From assembly GCF_014171475.1 (NCBI RefSeq), contig NZ_CP048817.1, positions 3,472,001 through 3,536,000 on the forward strand: a stretch of 64,000 nt of DNA. Direction: 5' to 3'. This DNA is from Sphingomonas sp. So64.6b. GTDB taxonomy: Bacteria > Pseudomonadota > Alphaproteobacteria > Sphingomonadales > Sphingomonadaceae. The notes below the pieces were generated by a model. It had not been told where the DNA came from. It worked only from the letters and a program-made list of their open reading frames with translations, and made no database searches. The translations under genes were made by a program, and so were the position numbers. Shown piece after piece: positions 46,927 to 54,769 of the stretch (position 1 is its first letter; every line of letters begins with the position of its first letter).

Positions 46927-48225
46927 GTGAACGATCTCAATGTCATCGACCGCTTCTTGGCAACGTTCACCACTTACATCGACAGCGGGTTCGGACTGCT
47001 TGGCGGCGATGTCCGGGTCCTGACCGTGACGCTGATCGGCATCGATATCACGCTCGCCGGCCTGTTCTGGGCGCTGGGCGGCGACGACAATGTCATCGGC
47101 CGCTTCATAAAGAAGATTCTCTACATCGGCGCGTTCGCGTTCATCCTGAACAGCTTCTCGACGCTCGGCGACATCATCTTCCGGTCATTCGCTCAGGCTG
47201 GGCTGACGGCCGGAGGAGGAACGCTGACGGCCGCCGATCTGCTGAAGCCGGGCAAGCTCGCCAGTACCGGCTTCTCAGCCGCGTGGCCGCTGCTCGAGCA
47301 GGTCTCGCAGTTGATGGGGTTCACCACTTTCTTCGACAACTTCCTGACGATCGCCGTCCTGCTGTTCGCCTGGGGAATCGTGATCATCACCTTCTTCATC
47401 CTCGCGGTGCAGATGTTCGTGACGATCATCGAGTTCAAGCTGACCTCGCTGGCCGGCTTCATCCTTGTGCCGTTCGCGCTGTGGAATCGGACCAGCTTCC
47501 TGGCCGAACGCGTGCTCGGCAATGTGGTGTCGTCGGGCATCAAGGTGATGGTGCTCGCCGTGATCGTCGGCATCGGATCCAACTTCTTCACCGAGTTCAC
47601 GACGGCGTTGCAGGGCCAGGAACCGGACATCGGACAGGCGATGAGCCTGACGCTCGCCAGCCTGACGATCTTCGGCCTTGGGATCTTCGGTCCCAGCATC
47701 GCGTCCGGCCTGGTCAGCGGAGCACCACAGCTTGGCGCCGGCGCTGCGCTCGGCACCGCCGTTGGCGCGGCCGGAATTACCATGATCGCCGGCGGCGCAG
47801 CGGTTGGCGGCGCGCGTGCGCTGGGTGGCGCGGCGCTCGGCGCTGTGCGCGCCGGCACGTCGATGGGATCGGCGGCGTCGACTGCCTACACGCTAGGCAA
47901 GGAGACCGCGGCTTCGCCGACCGTGTCCGCCGGCATTGGCGGTGTCGCACGTTCCGCCGGCAATGCGGCGCGTGAGCGCGCCTCCAGTGCGCTCGGCCTA
48001 GGCGAGGCAGCTTCGCAGGGTCGAGCGGCGGCATGGAACGCGCTCAATCGCACCAGCGGCAGCAACGCGGACCAGTCACCCAACAATGACGGCGTGCCGG
48101 CCTGGGCACGCGCCATGCGCGGCCAGCAGACCGCCCGCCACCACCGCCAGATCGCGCTGCATACCATCCAGCAGGGCGACCGCGGCGGCGCCTCCGCCAC
48201 CCCCGATATCAAGGAAAGGGACTAG
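46927..48225 (+). CDS. trbL: TrbL/VirB6-like polytopic membrane protein
   Basis: This 432-residue protein has at least five hydrophobic helices in its first 270 residues (including GIDITLAGLFWALGG, IGAFAFILNSF, LTIAVLLFAWGIVIITFFILAV and VLAVIVGIGSNFF). A glycine/alanine-rich helical segment and a charged tail (QQTARHHRQIALHTIQQG) follow. This is the TrbL/VirB6 inner-membrane channel component. It starts with GTG. Confidence 0.92.
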   Translation: MNDLNVIDRFLATFTTYIDSGFGLLGGDVRVLTVTLIGIDITLAGLFWALGGDDNVIGRFIKKILYIGAFAFILNSFSTLGDIIFRSFAQAGLTAGGGTLTAADLLKPGKLASTGFSAAWPLLEQVSQLMGFTTFFDNFLTIAVLLFAWGIVIITFFILAVQMFVTIIEFKLTSLAGFILVPFALWNRTSFLAERVLGNVVSSGIKVMVLAVIVGIGSNFFTEFTTALQGQEPDIGQAMSLTLASLTIFGLGIFGPSIASGLVSGAPQLGAGAALGTAVGAAGITMIAGGAAVGGARALGGAALGAVRAGTSMGSAASTAYTLGKETAASPTVSAGIGGVARSAGNAARERASSALGLGEAASQGRAAAWNALNRTSGSNADQSPNNDGVPAWARAMRGQQTARHHRQIALHTIQQGDRGGASATPDIKERD

Positions 48226-48228
48226 TCG

Positions 48229-49038
48229 ATGATCTTCAAACGCGCCCTCCAGCGCTACGGACGAACCCCTGAACCGGAGACGCCCTACCAGCGTGCCGGC
48301 CAGCTCTGGGACGAGCGGATCGGGTCCGCACGGGTACAGGCACGCAACTGGCGGCTGATGGCGTTCGGATGCCTCGCACTGACCGGCGGCCTGTCTTCCG
48401 GTCTCGTTTGGCAATCCATGCAGAGCCGCGTCACGCCCTACGTCGTCGAGGTGGATCGCCTGGGCGAGGCGCGCGCCGTCACCGAGGCGGAGGCCGGCTA
48501 TCATCCGACCGATCCGCAGATCGCATGGCACCTTTCCAAGTTCATCGCGCATGTCCGGGGCCGATCTCTAGATCCCGTGCTCGTGCGACAGAACTGGCTC
48601 GAGGCCTACGACTTCACGACCAAGCGCGGCAGCCAGTTTCTCGGGGACTATGCGCGCGGTGCCGATCCCTTCGCCAGCATCGGTGAGCGAACCGTATCGG
48701 TGCAGGTCACCAGCGTCGTGCGGGCGTCCGACCGCTCGTTCCAGGTCAAATGGACCGAGACCGCCTATGAACGCGGTAGCGAGGCGGGAACATCCCGCTG
48801 GACCGCCATCCTGACCGTCGTGCTCAAACCGCCCAGCGACGCCGACACGCTCCGGAAAAACCCGCTCGGCGTCTATGTCGATGCGGTCGACTGGAGCCGA
48901 GAGCTCGATCCCCTGGCGCCGGATCCATCCGCGACACCGGCACCTGCGCCAGCCGCCCCGCCGGGTCTGCCGCTCGGCTCGCCCCTCGATCCCAACCTCG
49001 CTGCCCCCGCGCAGCCCGCTCAGGAGACACGCCCATGA
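48229..49038 (+). CDS. trbF: TrbF/VirB8-like protein
   Basis: This 269-residue bitopic protein has a short cytosolic N-terminus (TPYQRAGQLWDERIGSARVQ), one membrane helix (LMAFGCLALTGGLSSGLVW) and a periplasmic VirB8-like domain (VTPYVVEVDRLGEARAV; FQVKWTETAYERG; WTAILTVVL). A proline-rich tail ends it. It acts as an assembly scaffold of the secretion core. Its stop overlaps the trbG start by ATGA. Confidence 0.93.
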   Translation: MIFKRALQRYGRTPEPETPYQRAGQLWDERIGSARVQARNWRLMAFGCLALTGGLSSGLVWQSMQSRVTPYVVEVDRLGEARAVTEAEAGYHPTDPQIAWHLSKFIAHVRGRSLDPVLVRQNWLEAYDFTTKRGSQFLGDYARGADPFASIGERTVSVQVTSVVRASDRSFQVKWTETAYERGSEAGTSRWTAILTVVLKPPSDADTLRKNPLGVYVDAVDWSRELDPLAPDPSATPAPAPAAPPGLPLGSPLDPNLAAPAQPAQETRP

Positions 49039-49967
49039 AGATCATCCTCACCGCTTCGGCGCTTGCCTTATGTGCAGCGCCGGCTTTCGCGCAGAATATT
49101 ACTGCGCCGGCGCCTGCGGCACCTGTGGCCGCGACCGTCAGTCTACCGGCTCCGAAGCCACCGGTCCGTCATGCACGGAAGCGAAAGCCGATCAGTCCCG
49201 CCATCGCGCGCGTCGCTGTTGCCAATCGCGCGGCCACGCAGGAACCGCTGGCCCAAGCGTTCGTGAACGCCGTGCAGGTCTATCCCTTTAGCGATGGCAC
49301 GATTTATCAGGTCTACACCGCGCCCGGCGCCGTGACCGACATTGCCCTGCAGCCAAGTGAAGGCCTGATATCGGTAGCCGCTGGTGACACGGTGCGTTGG
49401 GTCATCGGCGACACGACCAGTGGCGCCGGTACCGACAAGCGCACGCACATCCTGGTGAAGCCGTCTGCGTCGGGGCTCGCGACCAATCTCGTGATCACGA
49501 CCGACCGCCGCAGCTATCACCTTCAGCTCACCGCCACGTCGCGCATCGCGATGGCGGCGCTGTCCTGGACCTATCCCGCCGACCAGTTGATCGCCCTTCG
49601 ACGCGTAGCCGAGCAAACCGCAGCGGCAGCGCCGGTCGCCGAGGGGCTCTCGGTCGACAGCCTCCATTTCAACTACGTCGTCAGCGGCGATCAGCCTGCG
49701 TGGCGACCGCTGCGCGCGTTCGATGACGGACGGCAGACATTCATCGAGTTTCCAGCAACCATCGCGGTCGGAGACGCTCCGCCACTGTTCATTGTCGGCC
49801 CGACCGGTGAGGCTGAGCTCGTCAACTACCGTGTCCGCGGCCGCTTCTATGTCGTCGATCGTATCTTCGACGCGGCCGAACTCCGGCTCGGGACAGGCAA
49901 GCAGCAGATCGTCCGCATCGATCGTGTCGCCGAGGGCGGCAAGTCGCGGAAGGGGAAGCGCTCGTGA
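49035..49967 (+). CDS. trbG: TrbG/VirB9-like core complex protein
   Basis: This 310-residue exported protein has a signal peptide (ILTASALALCAAPAFAQN), a basic linker, then VYPFSDGTIYQVYTAPGAVTDIALQPSEGL, a VirB9 signature. TDRRSYHLQLTA and the C-terminal domain VVDRIFDAAELRLGTGKQQIVRI follow. It forms part of the outer-membrane core complex with TrbI. Its stop overlaps the trbI GTG start. Confidence 0.93.
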   Translation: MKIILTASALALCAAPAFAQNITAPAPAAPVAATVSLPAPKPPVRHARKRKPISPAIARVAVANRAATQEPLAQAFVNAVQVYPFSDGTIYQVYTAPGAVTDIALQPSEGLISVAAGDTVRWVIGDTTSGAGTDKRTHILVKPSASGLATNLVITTDRRSYHLQLTATSRIAMAALSWTYPADQLIALRRVAEQTAAAAPVAEGLSVDSLHFNYVVSGDQPAWRPLRAFDDGRQTFIEFPATIAVGDAPPLFIVGPTGEAELVNYRVRGRFYVVDRIFDAAELRLGTGKQQIVRIDRVAEGGKSRKGKRS

Positions 49968-51157
49968 CCGAGACTATGATCACTGCCGCCCCGAAGGTCG
50001 ACCCAGAGACGCTGGCCATCCGCGCCAGGCCGGCACGAGCCATCCGCTTCCGACGCGGCGTCATCATCGCCATCGCCGCGCTTGGGTCGATCAGCCTGAT
50101 GGCGGTGGCATGGTTCGCCTTGAAACCGCGGGTGTTCAGCGCCGTCGCCGATCGCCAGGAATTGTCGGAGCCCAGCAATCGTCCGTCGGCAGACGCGTTG
50201 AACGGTCTGCCTTCGACCTATGGCAGCGTTCCGAAGCTCGGTCCGCCACTTCCCGGCGACCTTGGCCGACCGATCCTCGAAAGCCAGCGCAGAATGGCGA
50301 CAGAAACCGGACCAGGCGGCGATCCGTCCTCCCAGCTGGTGGCGCTGGAACAGGAACGTCGGATCGCCGAACTCAAGGCTGCGCGCGAATCTGGTGTGCT
50401 GGTCCAGAGCCGCACGCCGGCATCTGCTCCCGCCGTTCCAGAGGAAACGGGCACACCGACGCCGGCCCCGTCTCCTTCCGCCAGCCCAGCGCTCGACCCT
50501 GCCCGTGATCCGAACGCACAAAGTCGCAAGGCACAGTTTGTCGGCACGCTCGATAAAGCCGGCGACATCAATCCGCACGCGCTGACCGCCGCGCCATCAC
50601 CATATTTGCTATCGGCGGGCAGTGTGATTTCGGCGAGTCTGATTACCGGGCTTCGTTCGGATCTGCCCGGCCTCGTGTCCGCACAGGTGACGAGCCAGGT
50701 GTTCGACAGTCCCACCGGGCGCATTCTCCTAATCCCGCAGGGGTCGCGGCTGCTCGGCAGTTACGACAGCGTCGTGGCGTTCGGTCAGAAACGCGCCCTA
50801 ATCGTCTGGCAGCGGATCATGCTGCCCGACGGTAGCTCGCTCCGGATCGACAATGTCCCGGCCACCGATGCGTCGGGTTATGCGGGCCTTCAGGATAAGG
50901 TCGATTTTCACACATGGGCGCTGCTCAAGGGCGTCGCACTCTCAACGCTGCTCGGTGTCGGTTCGCAGCTGACGGTGACGGGCGAGAGTGACCTCGTCCA
51001 AGCCATCCGGGAATCGACCCAGCAAAACGTGTCGCGCGCCGGCGATCAGCTGACCTCGCGCAATCTCAACATTCAACCGACGATCACGATCCGGCCGGGG
51101 GCGACCGTACGCCTCGTTGTTTACAAAGATTTGATCCTTGCGCCGTGGCGCGAATAG
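49964..51157 (+). CDS. trbI: TrbI/VirB10-like core complex protein
   Basis: This 397-residue protein has a cytosolic N-terminus, one membrane helix (GVIIAIAALGSISLMAVAWFAL) and a proline-rich periplasmic stretch. The VirB10 C-terminal domain contains LSAGSVISASLITGLRSDLPGLVSAQVT, LIPQGSRLLGSYDS and ITIRPGATVRLVVYKDLIL. It bridges inner and outer membranes and gates the channel. Confidence 0.94.
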   Translation: MTETMITAAPKVDPETLAIRARPARAIRFRRGVIIAIAALGSISLMAVAWFALKPRVFSAVADRQELSEPSNRPSADALNGLPSTYGSVPKLGPPLPGDLGRPILESQRRMATETGPGGDPSSQLVALEQERRIAELKAARESGVLVQSRTPASAPAVPEETGTPTPAPSPSASPALDPARDPNAQSRKAQFVGTLDKAGDINPHALTAAPSPYLLSAGSVISASLITGLRSDLPGLVSAQVTSQVFDSPTGRILLIPQGSRLLGSYDSVVAFGQKRALIVWQRIMLPDGSSLRIDNVPATDASGYAGLQDKVDFHTWALLKGVALSTLLGVGSQLTVTGESDLVQAIRESTQQNVSRAGDQLTSRNLNIQPTITIRPGATVRLVVYKDLILAPWRE

Positions 51158-51166
51158 GAGGCCATC

Positions 51167-51385
51167 ATGCCCGAACTGAAACTGGCAAAGCTGCCGGACA
51201 GGACGCCGATCAAACTGGCGATCACCGTGACGCCCGATCTACACGAGATGCTGCAGCAATATGCCTCTCTCTATGCTGCGGCCTATGGCCGCGAAGAATC
51301 TATCGCCGAACTCGTGCCAGCGATGTTGGCAGCATTCCTCGAGAGCGACCGAAATTTCGTTCGCAGCCGCTCGACTGGAAGATGA
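51167..51385 (+). CDS. DUF2274-family protein of the trb operon
   Basis: This 72-residue protein (LKLAKLPDRTPIKLAITVTPDLHEMLQQYASLYAAAYG, then ESIAELVPAMLAAFLESDR) matches the small DUF2274 proteins that follow trbI in many alphaproteobacterial conjugation operons. The fold looks ribbon-helix-helix-like. Its function is unknown. Its stop overlaps the next gene by ATGA. Confidence 0.85.
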   Translation: MPELKLAKLPDRTPIKLAITVTPDLHEMLQQYASLYAAAYGREESIAELVPAMLAAFLESDRNFVRSRSTGR

Positions 51386-51603
51386 GCGTGCAGACGGAGC
51401 TCCCGGATCGGTTCGTCAAGCTTGATGAGGTTAAGCGCCGCGTCGGGCTTGGCAAGACGATGATCTACCGTCTGATCCAGGAAGGAAAATTTCCAGCGCC
51501 GTACAAGCTTTCGCCCTTCGCCTCGCGTTGGAGTGACCGGGAAATCGTCGCTTGGATCGATGACGTGAAGGACGGTTTTGAGGGCAAGAAAAGGCAGGCT
51601 TGA
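51382..51603 (+). CDS. AlpA-family helix-turn-helix regulator
   Basis: This 73-residue protein has the AlpA/excisionase-like winged helix-turn-helix: DRFVKLDEVKRRVGLGKTMIYRLIQEGKFPAPYKLSPFASRWSDREIVAWIDD. AlpA-type proteins control integrase or excision functions of mobile elements. It is the last gene of the conjugation operon, overlapping DUF2274 by ATGA, and may couple transfer gene expression to excision of the element. Confidence 0.87.
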   Translation: MSVQTELPDRFVKLDEVKRRVGLGKTMIYRLIQEGKFPAPYKLSPFASRWSDREIVAWIDDVKDGFEGKKRQA

Positions 51604-51610
51604 ATTACAG

Positions 51611-52804
51611 TTACGTGGGCAGTCCGAAAATCGGCGGCCTTCCCAATTTCGGCTTCCGATTTGGGCGAAAGATTGCTGTGAGCAACTCGTCAAATGGTGA
51701 CGGATGACGTATTCGTTCGATGAAATCGATCCTTTTCCAGTCTGAAAGGAAAGGAGGTAGTTCGTCCACCGGTCTGACCATAAGAGGCACGATCGTCATT
51801 GTACCAAGTTCGATCTGTCGATTGAGGGCGGACCTAATCTCCTGTCTCACCCAATTGGACTTCATTGAAGCCGGTGAGACGAGAAGGAGGAAGAAATCGC
51901 TCATCTTAATGCCAGCTTCTAGCTTATCGATGACGGAGTCGCCGCCGTAGATGTCCCACTCGTCAAACCAGACTTCTACGCCGTGATGCCGAAGAAAACG
52001 ACCAATCTCCCGGGCCATCGGTTTGTCGGAGCGATTATGACTAAGAAAAACGCAATGCTCCGGTGGACCTTCTTGCAATGGCGTAAGGTGAATAGGGTCG
52101 TCTTCTTGCGATGCGACGACCCGCCTTTGAGGTGAGGGCGGGAGAGCCTCTTCAAGGTCGGCGAACGGGTCACCCAGTGGTTCTAAATCTTCGTTGAGCC
52201 AACTTTCCGCCTGATGTTCACGCCCACAGTTTTCACACTGAATCAGATGCCAAGGCTCAGCATATGAGAACCTTTGATCGTGGCTACAGTGCGGGCAATA
52301 AACCATCGCAGATCCTCGAAAGATGTTGGTGATCGATGCGAACCGATCTTTGCTGCCGTTGGCGCAGACCCTCAACTCCGAGCCGTAAGCAGAAGAGGAA
52401 AATCCATCACGCAAGGCACTCGCCGATACAAAATCCGACAAATCGCCATGACCAGTACCGAGCAAAGGTGTATCGATTTTCCGGATATCCAAACGAAGCT
52501 GCGTCAGGCGCCCGAGATGCGCAGCGACTTCCTTGATGGCAGCGCTCGAACTGCCGCCGTGACCAACTGAGACCGCATAAGCAAAGTGAGCCGAGATTTC
52601 CGACGACCCCGGAAACGGCAATACCTCTGTGACATCCCCCAACCTAAGGCGCGTCGCTACCGTCTGCGGTGAGGGAAGGCCAAACAACTCGATCCAACGC
52701 GTCGTCGACGGTGTCGTCTTTGCGCTGACGGAACAGGGTAAGACGGTTAGCTCTGCGCCACCATCGAAGATGTTTCCAAAATATGCCGTGACCAAACCCC
52801 GCAT
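51611..52804 (-). CDS. Macro-like / zinc-ribbon / TIR fusion protein, candidate antiphage effector
   Basis: This 397-residue protein has three parts. Residues 1-150 look macro-like, with TPLLGTGHGDLSDFVSASAL at 112-131, a loop typical of ADP-ribose-binding macro domains. A zinc ribbon has Cys170, 173, 190 and 193 (CPHC and CENC). A TIR domain occupies residues 248-385 (CVFLSHNRSDKPMAREI; VEVWFDEWDI; SPASMKSNWVRQEIRSAL), with Glu322 as the likely NADase residue. TIR domains cleave NAD+ in bacterial defence, and macro domains bind ADP-ribose derivatives, as in type II Thoeris. The gene lies between the trb operon and the attachment scar, on the opposite strand: a cargo position. The macro call is the least certain part; no clear Shine-Dalgarno is seen. 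Confidence 0.75.
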   Translation of the reverse strand: MRGLVTAYFGNIFDGGAELTVLPCSVSAKTTPSTTRWIELFGLPSPQTVATRLRLGDVTEVLPFPGSSEISAHFAYAVSVGHGGSSSAAIKEVAAHLGRLTQLRLDIRKIDTPLLGTGHGDLSDFVSASALRDGFSSSAYGSELRVCANGSKDRFASITNIFRGSAMVYCPHCSHDQRFSYAEPWHLIQCENCGREHQAESWLNEDLEPLGDPFADLEEALPPSPQRRVVASQEDDPIHLTPLQEGPPEHCVFLSHNRSDKPMAREIGRFLRHHGVEVWFDEWDIYGGDSVIDKLEAGIKMSDFFLLLVSPASMKSNWVRQEIRSALNRQIELGTMTIVPLMVRPVDELPPFLSDWKRIDFIERIRHPSPFDELLTAIFRPNRKPKLGRPPIFGLPT

Positions 52805-53028
52805 GCGTCAATTGTGCAGTGTCTGGGGCGCGAGCGCCAGATCATTCTGTCGCCCCGCGTGGTGTAGGTGAGGTTGCCTTTGTATCGTGGGTTCGATAGA
52901 GTGGGCGTCCGTCGAACTGAGCCTGCAAAGGTATGTTTTCGGGCGGAAAAGTCGGCATGGTACTTTTCATGGTACGCGGCGATAAAGGTCGGATCAGGAT
53001 CGCGATAAATCAATCGCTTAACACCTGA
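52805..53028. other. Island-end region without a recognised gene
   Basis: No supported gene. A minus-strand open frame crosses the area and the attachment scar, but it contains the antisense of a tRNA 3' end and so is not trusted as a whole. The region should contain the TIR gene promoter near 52805. Confidence 0.4.
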
Positions 53029-53052
53029 GTTCGAATCCCTCCCGCTCCGCCA
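53029..53052 (+). other. tRNA 3'-end fragment (putative att site of the integrated element)
   Basis: GTTCGAATCCCTCCC followed by GCTCCGCCA is the T-loop-to-CCA end of a tRNA gene (Ser/Tyr-type acceptor). The bases just upstream do not complete the T-stem and no tRNA body is present. Integrative elements that insert in tRNA 3' ends leave such a copy at their far end. Its orientation means the element lies to the left, where the conjugation genes are. The intact tRNA should be at the other end, which is not in this window. Confidence 0.7.
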
Positions 53053-53100
53053 CCTTTGCGCAAGGCTATCGTTATGAAACGATAGCCTTGCGCAAAGGTG
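53051..53100. repeat. Perfect 23-bp inverted repeat at the island boundary
   Basis: Arms 53051-53073 and 53078-53100 are perfect reverse complements with a 4-base spacer (ATGA). The repeat begins at the CCA end of the tRNA fragment. There is no U-run. It could be a strong bidirectional terminator, a recombinase arm site or the scar of a small mobile repeat. Confidence 0.85.
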
Positions 53101-53420
53101 TGCATTTGCGCGCGTTGCTGACACGATTCGGAAGCTAGAGAAGGCTGATCGGAGGCAAGTCTCTGATTTATCTAGCTCTTTCTCCGCTCGCCGTTCGAGT
53201 GGTACGGAACTGAATTGACGATCATCTTTGGCTCGGGGCTGTTTGGGGTGAATGTCCACATGGCCGATAGACGCCCTGTCCGCTTTCGAGTGATGAGTGC
53301 GGGAAAGCCGCCATTCGTTCAACTAGCTGCAGTATCCAGCAAGACCCAATCGCGGACGTTCAGGGAAGTATCGCTGGTTCCCGAAAACGGCCGTTCGTTC
53401 ATGTTCGATCTTGGCTGTTA

Positions 53421-53687
53421 GCCGAGACGCTTCGACATGCCACGGGCCATGTCGATGAGCGCTTTGAAGGACGCACCTACACGGGCAGCGACGCGATCCA
53501 GGCATGGAAGGCGGATTCCTCGTCAAGATACAGCTATACCGTCGAGCCGACCGCGATCCGCACCGAAGGTGATCGCACCGTTGTCACGGGGCATCTCGTC
53601 GGCAACTTTCCGGGCAGTCCGATTGACCTCCGCTATGCCTTCACCATCGACGGCGACCGGCTCGCCGGGCTGGAGATCGTCGCATGA
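53421..53687 (+). pseudogene. NTF2-like protein, N-terminally truncated
   Basis: The frame ending at TGA 53685-53687 reads FEGRTYTGSDAIQAWKADSSSRYSYTVEP, then [36 protein letters not shown]. This is the C-terminal two thirds of an NTF2-like (SnoaL-fold) protein. No start codon or N-terminal helix region (the usual AW..RD...) can be found upstream in frame. The stop overlaps the ATG of the SDR remnant (ATGA), so the two were once a coupled pair. Confidence 0.7.
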
Positions 53688-54459
53688 CTCCGTTCATCAC
53701 ACTCGAAGGCAAGCGCGCGCTGATTACCTCGGGAACGAGGGGCACTGGTGCCGCTACGGTGGCGTTGTTCCGGCAGCTCGGTGCGCGTATTCTGACGACT
53801 GCCCGCACCAAGCGTGAGGGGCTGGCGGCGGAGGAGTTCGTCGCCGCCGATCTCACCTGCGCCGAGGGCTGCACGGTCGTGGCCGACGCTGTGCAGGATC
53901 GGATGGACGGATCGACATCGTCGTTCACATGCTGGGCGAATCGTCGGCGCCCGCGGGGGGCTTCGCCGCACTCGGCGACGGCGATTGGCAGCGCGAGCTT
54001 GATCTCAATCTGATGCCCGCGGTTCGCTCGATCGCGTGCTGGTTCCGGAGATGGCGTCGCGCGCCGAAGGCGTCGTAATCCATGTGACGCCGATCCAGCG
54101 CATGCTGCCCCTGCCGCACGCCACCACCGCGTACGCCGCTGCGAAGGCGGCATTGTCGACCTACAGCAAGCCTGTCCAAAGAGGTTTCACCACGGGGCGT
54201 GCGCGTCGTGCGCGTATCGCCCGGCTGGATCGAGACCGAAGCGTCGATCGATCTCGCCAGGCGGCCGGCCCTGGAGCATGGCGGCGACATCGAAACGGGA
54301 AAGCGGATGATCATGGAATCGCTCGGCGGCATCCCGATCGGCCGGCCGTCGACGCCGGACGAAGTCGCAAGCCTGATCGCCTTCCTCGCCTCAGATCGGG
54401 CTGGGACAATTACGGGCACGGAGTATGTGATCGATGGCGGCACAGTGCCGACCGCCTGA
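53684..54459 (+). pseudogene. Short-chain dehydrogenase/reductase with several frameshifts
   Basis: Pieces of one SDR are spread over three frames. [28 protein letters not shown] is the cofactor motif in the first frame. [10 protein letters not shown]...[25 protein letters not shown] follows after about 53910. Then EGVVIHVTP...[16 protein letters not shown] carries the catalytic Tyr-Lys, and [20 protein letters not shown] to [11 protein letters not shown] ends it. At least three frame changes are needed, too many for random sequencing error. An intact version would be a classical NAD(P)-dependent SDR of the Rossmann fold. Confidence 0.8.
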
Positions 54460-54769
54460 CGCGCTTTGGCACTAATCTCGAAGAGCGTGTGGCGGCCAGT
54501 GGGGATCCGATCACCGGGCCAGCGGCAGTTTAGGCCCAGATTCGGACGCTCGTAGCGGCTTATGCGCCTCCCAATAGCGACATTGGTTCAGATGCAGCTC
54601 GGCGGCAGGAACTAGGCCGGTTGCGGAGGGACGGCTTTTGGTCGAACGATCCGTCAAGCTGACGTCAGCACCCCTTTCGAGAATGCAGACATACCGGACG
54701 GACGGGGTCCGGAGAGATATGCCATCAAACCCTTGCAAAGACCCTCAACGGTCTGAGCCGTGTCAGCGT
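54460..54769. other. Intergenic stretch, nothing recognised
   Basis: About 310 bases between the SDR remnant and the end of the quinone oxidoreductase gene. I see no gene, RNA or convincing terminator. Confidence 0.4.

Noticed and set aside
52747..53322. 191-codon minus-strand frame spanning the island border
   Set aside because: It runs through the antisense of a tRNA 3' end and a perfect palindrome, so it cannot be one conserved gene.
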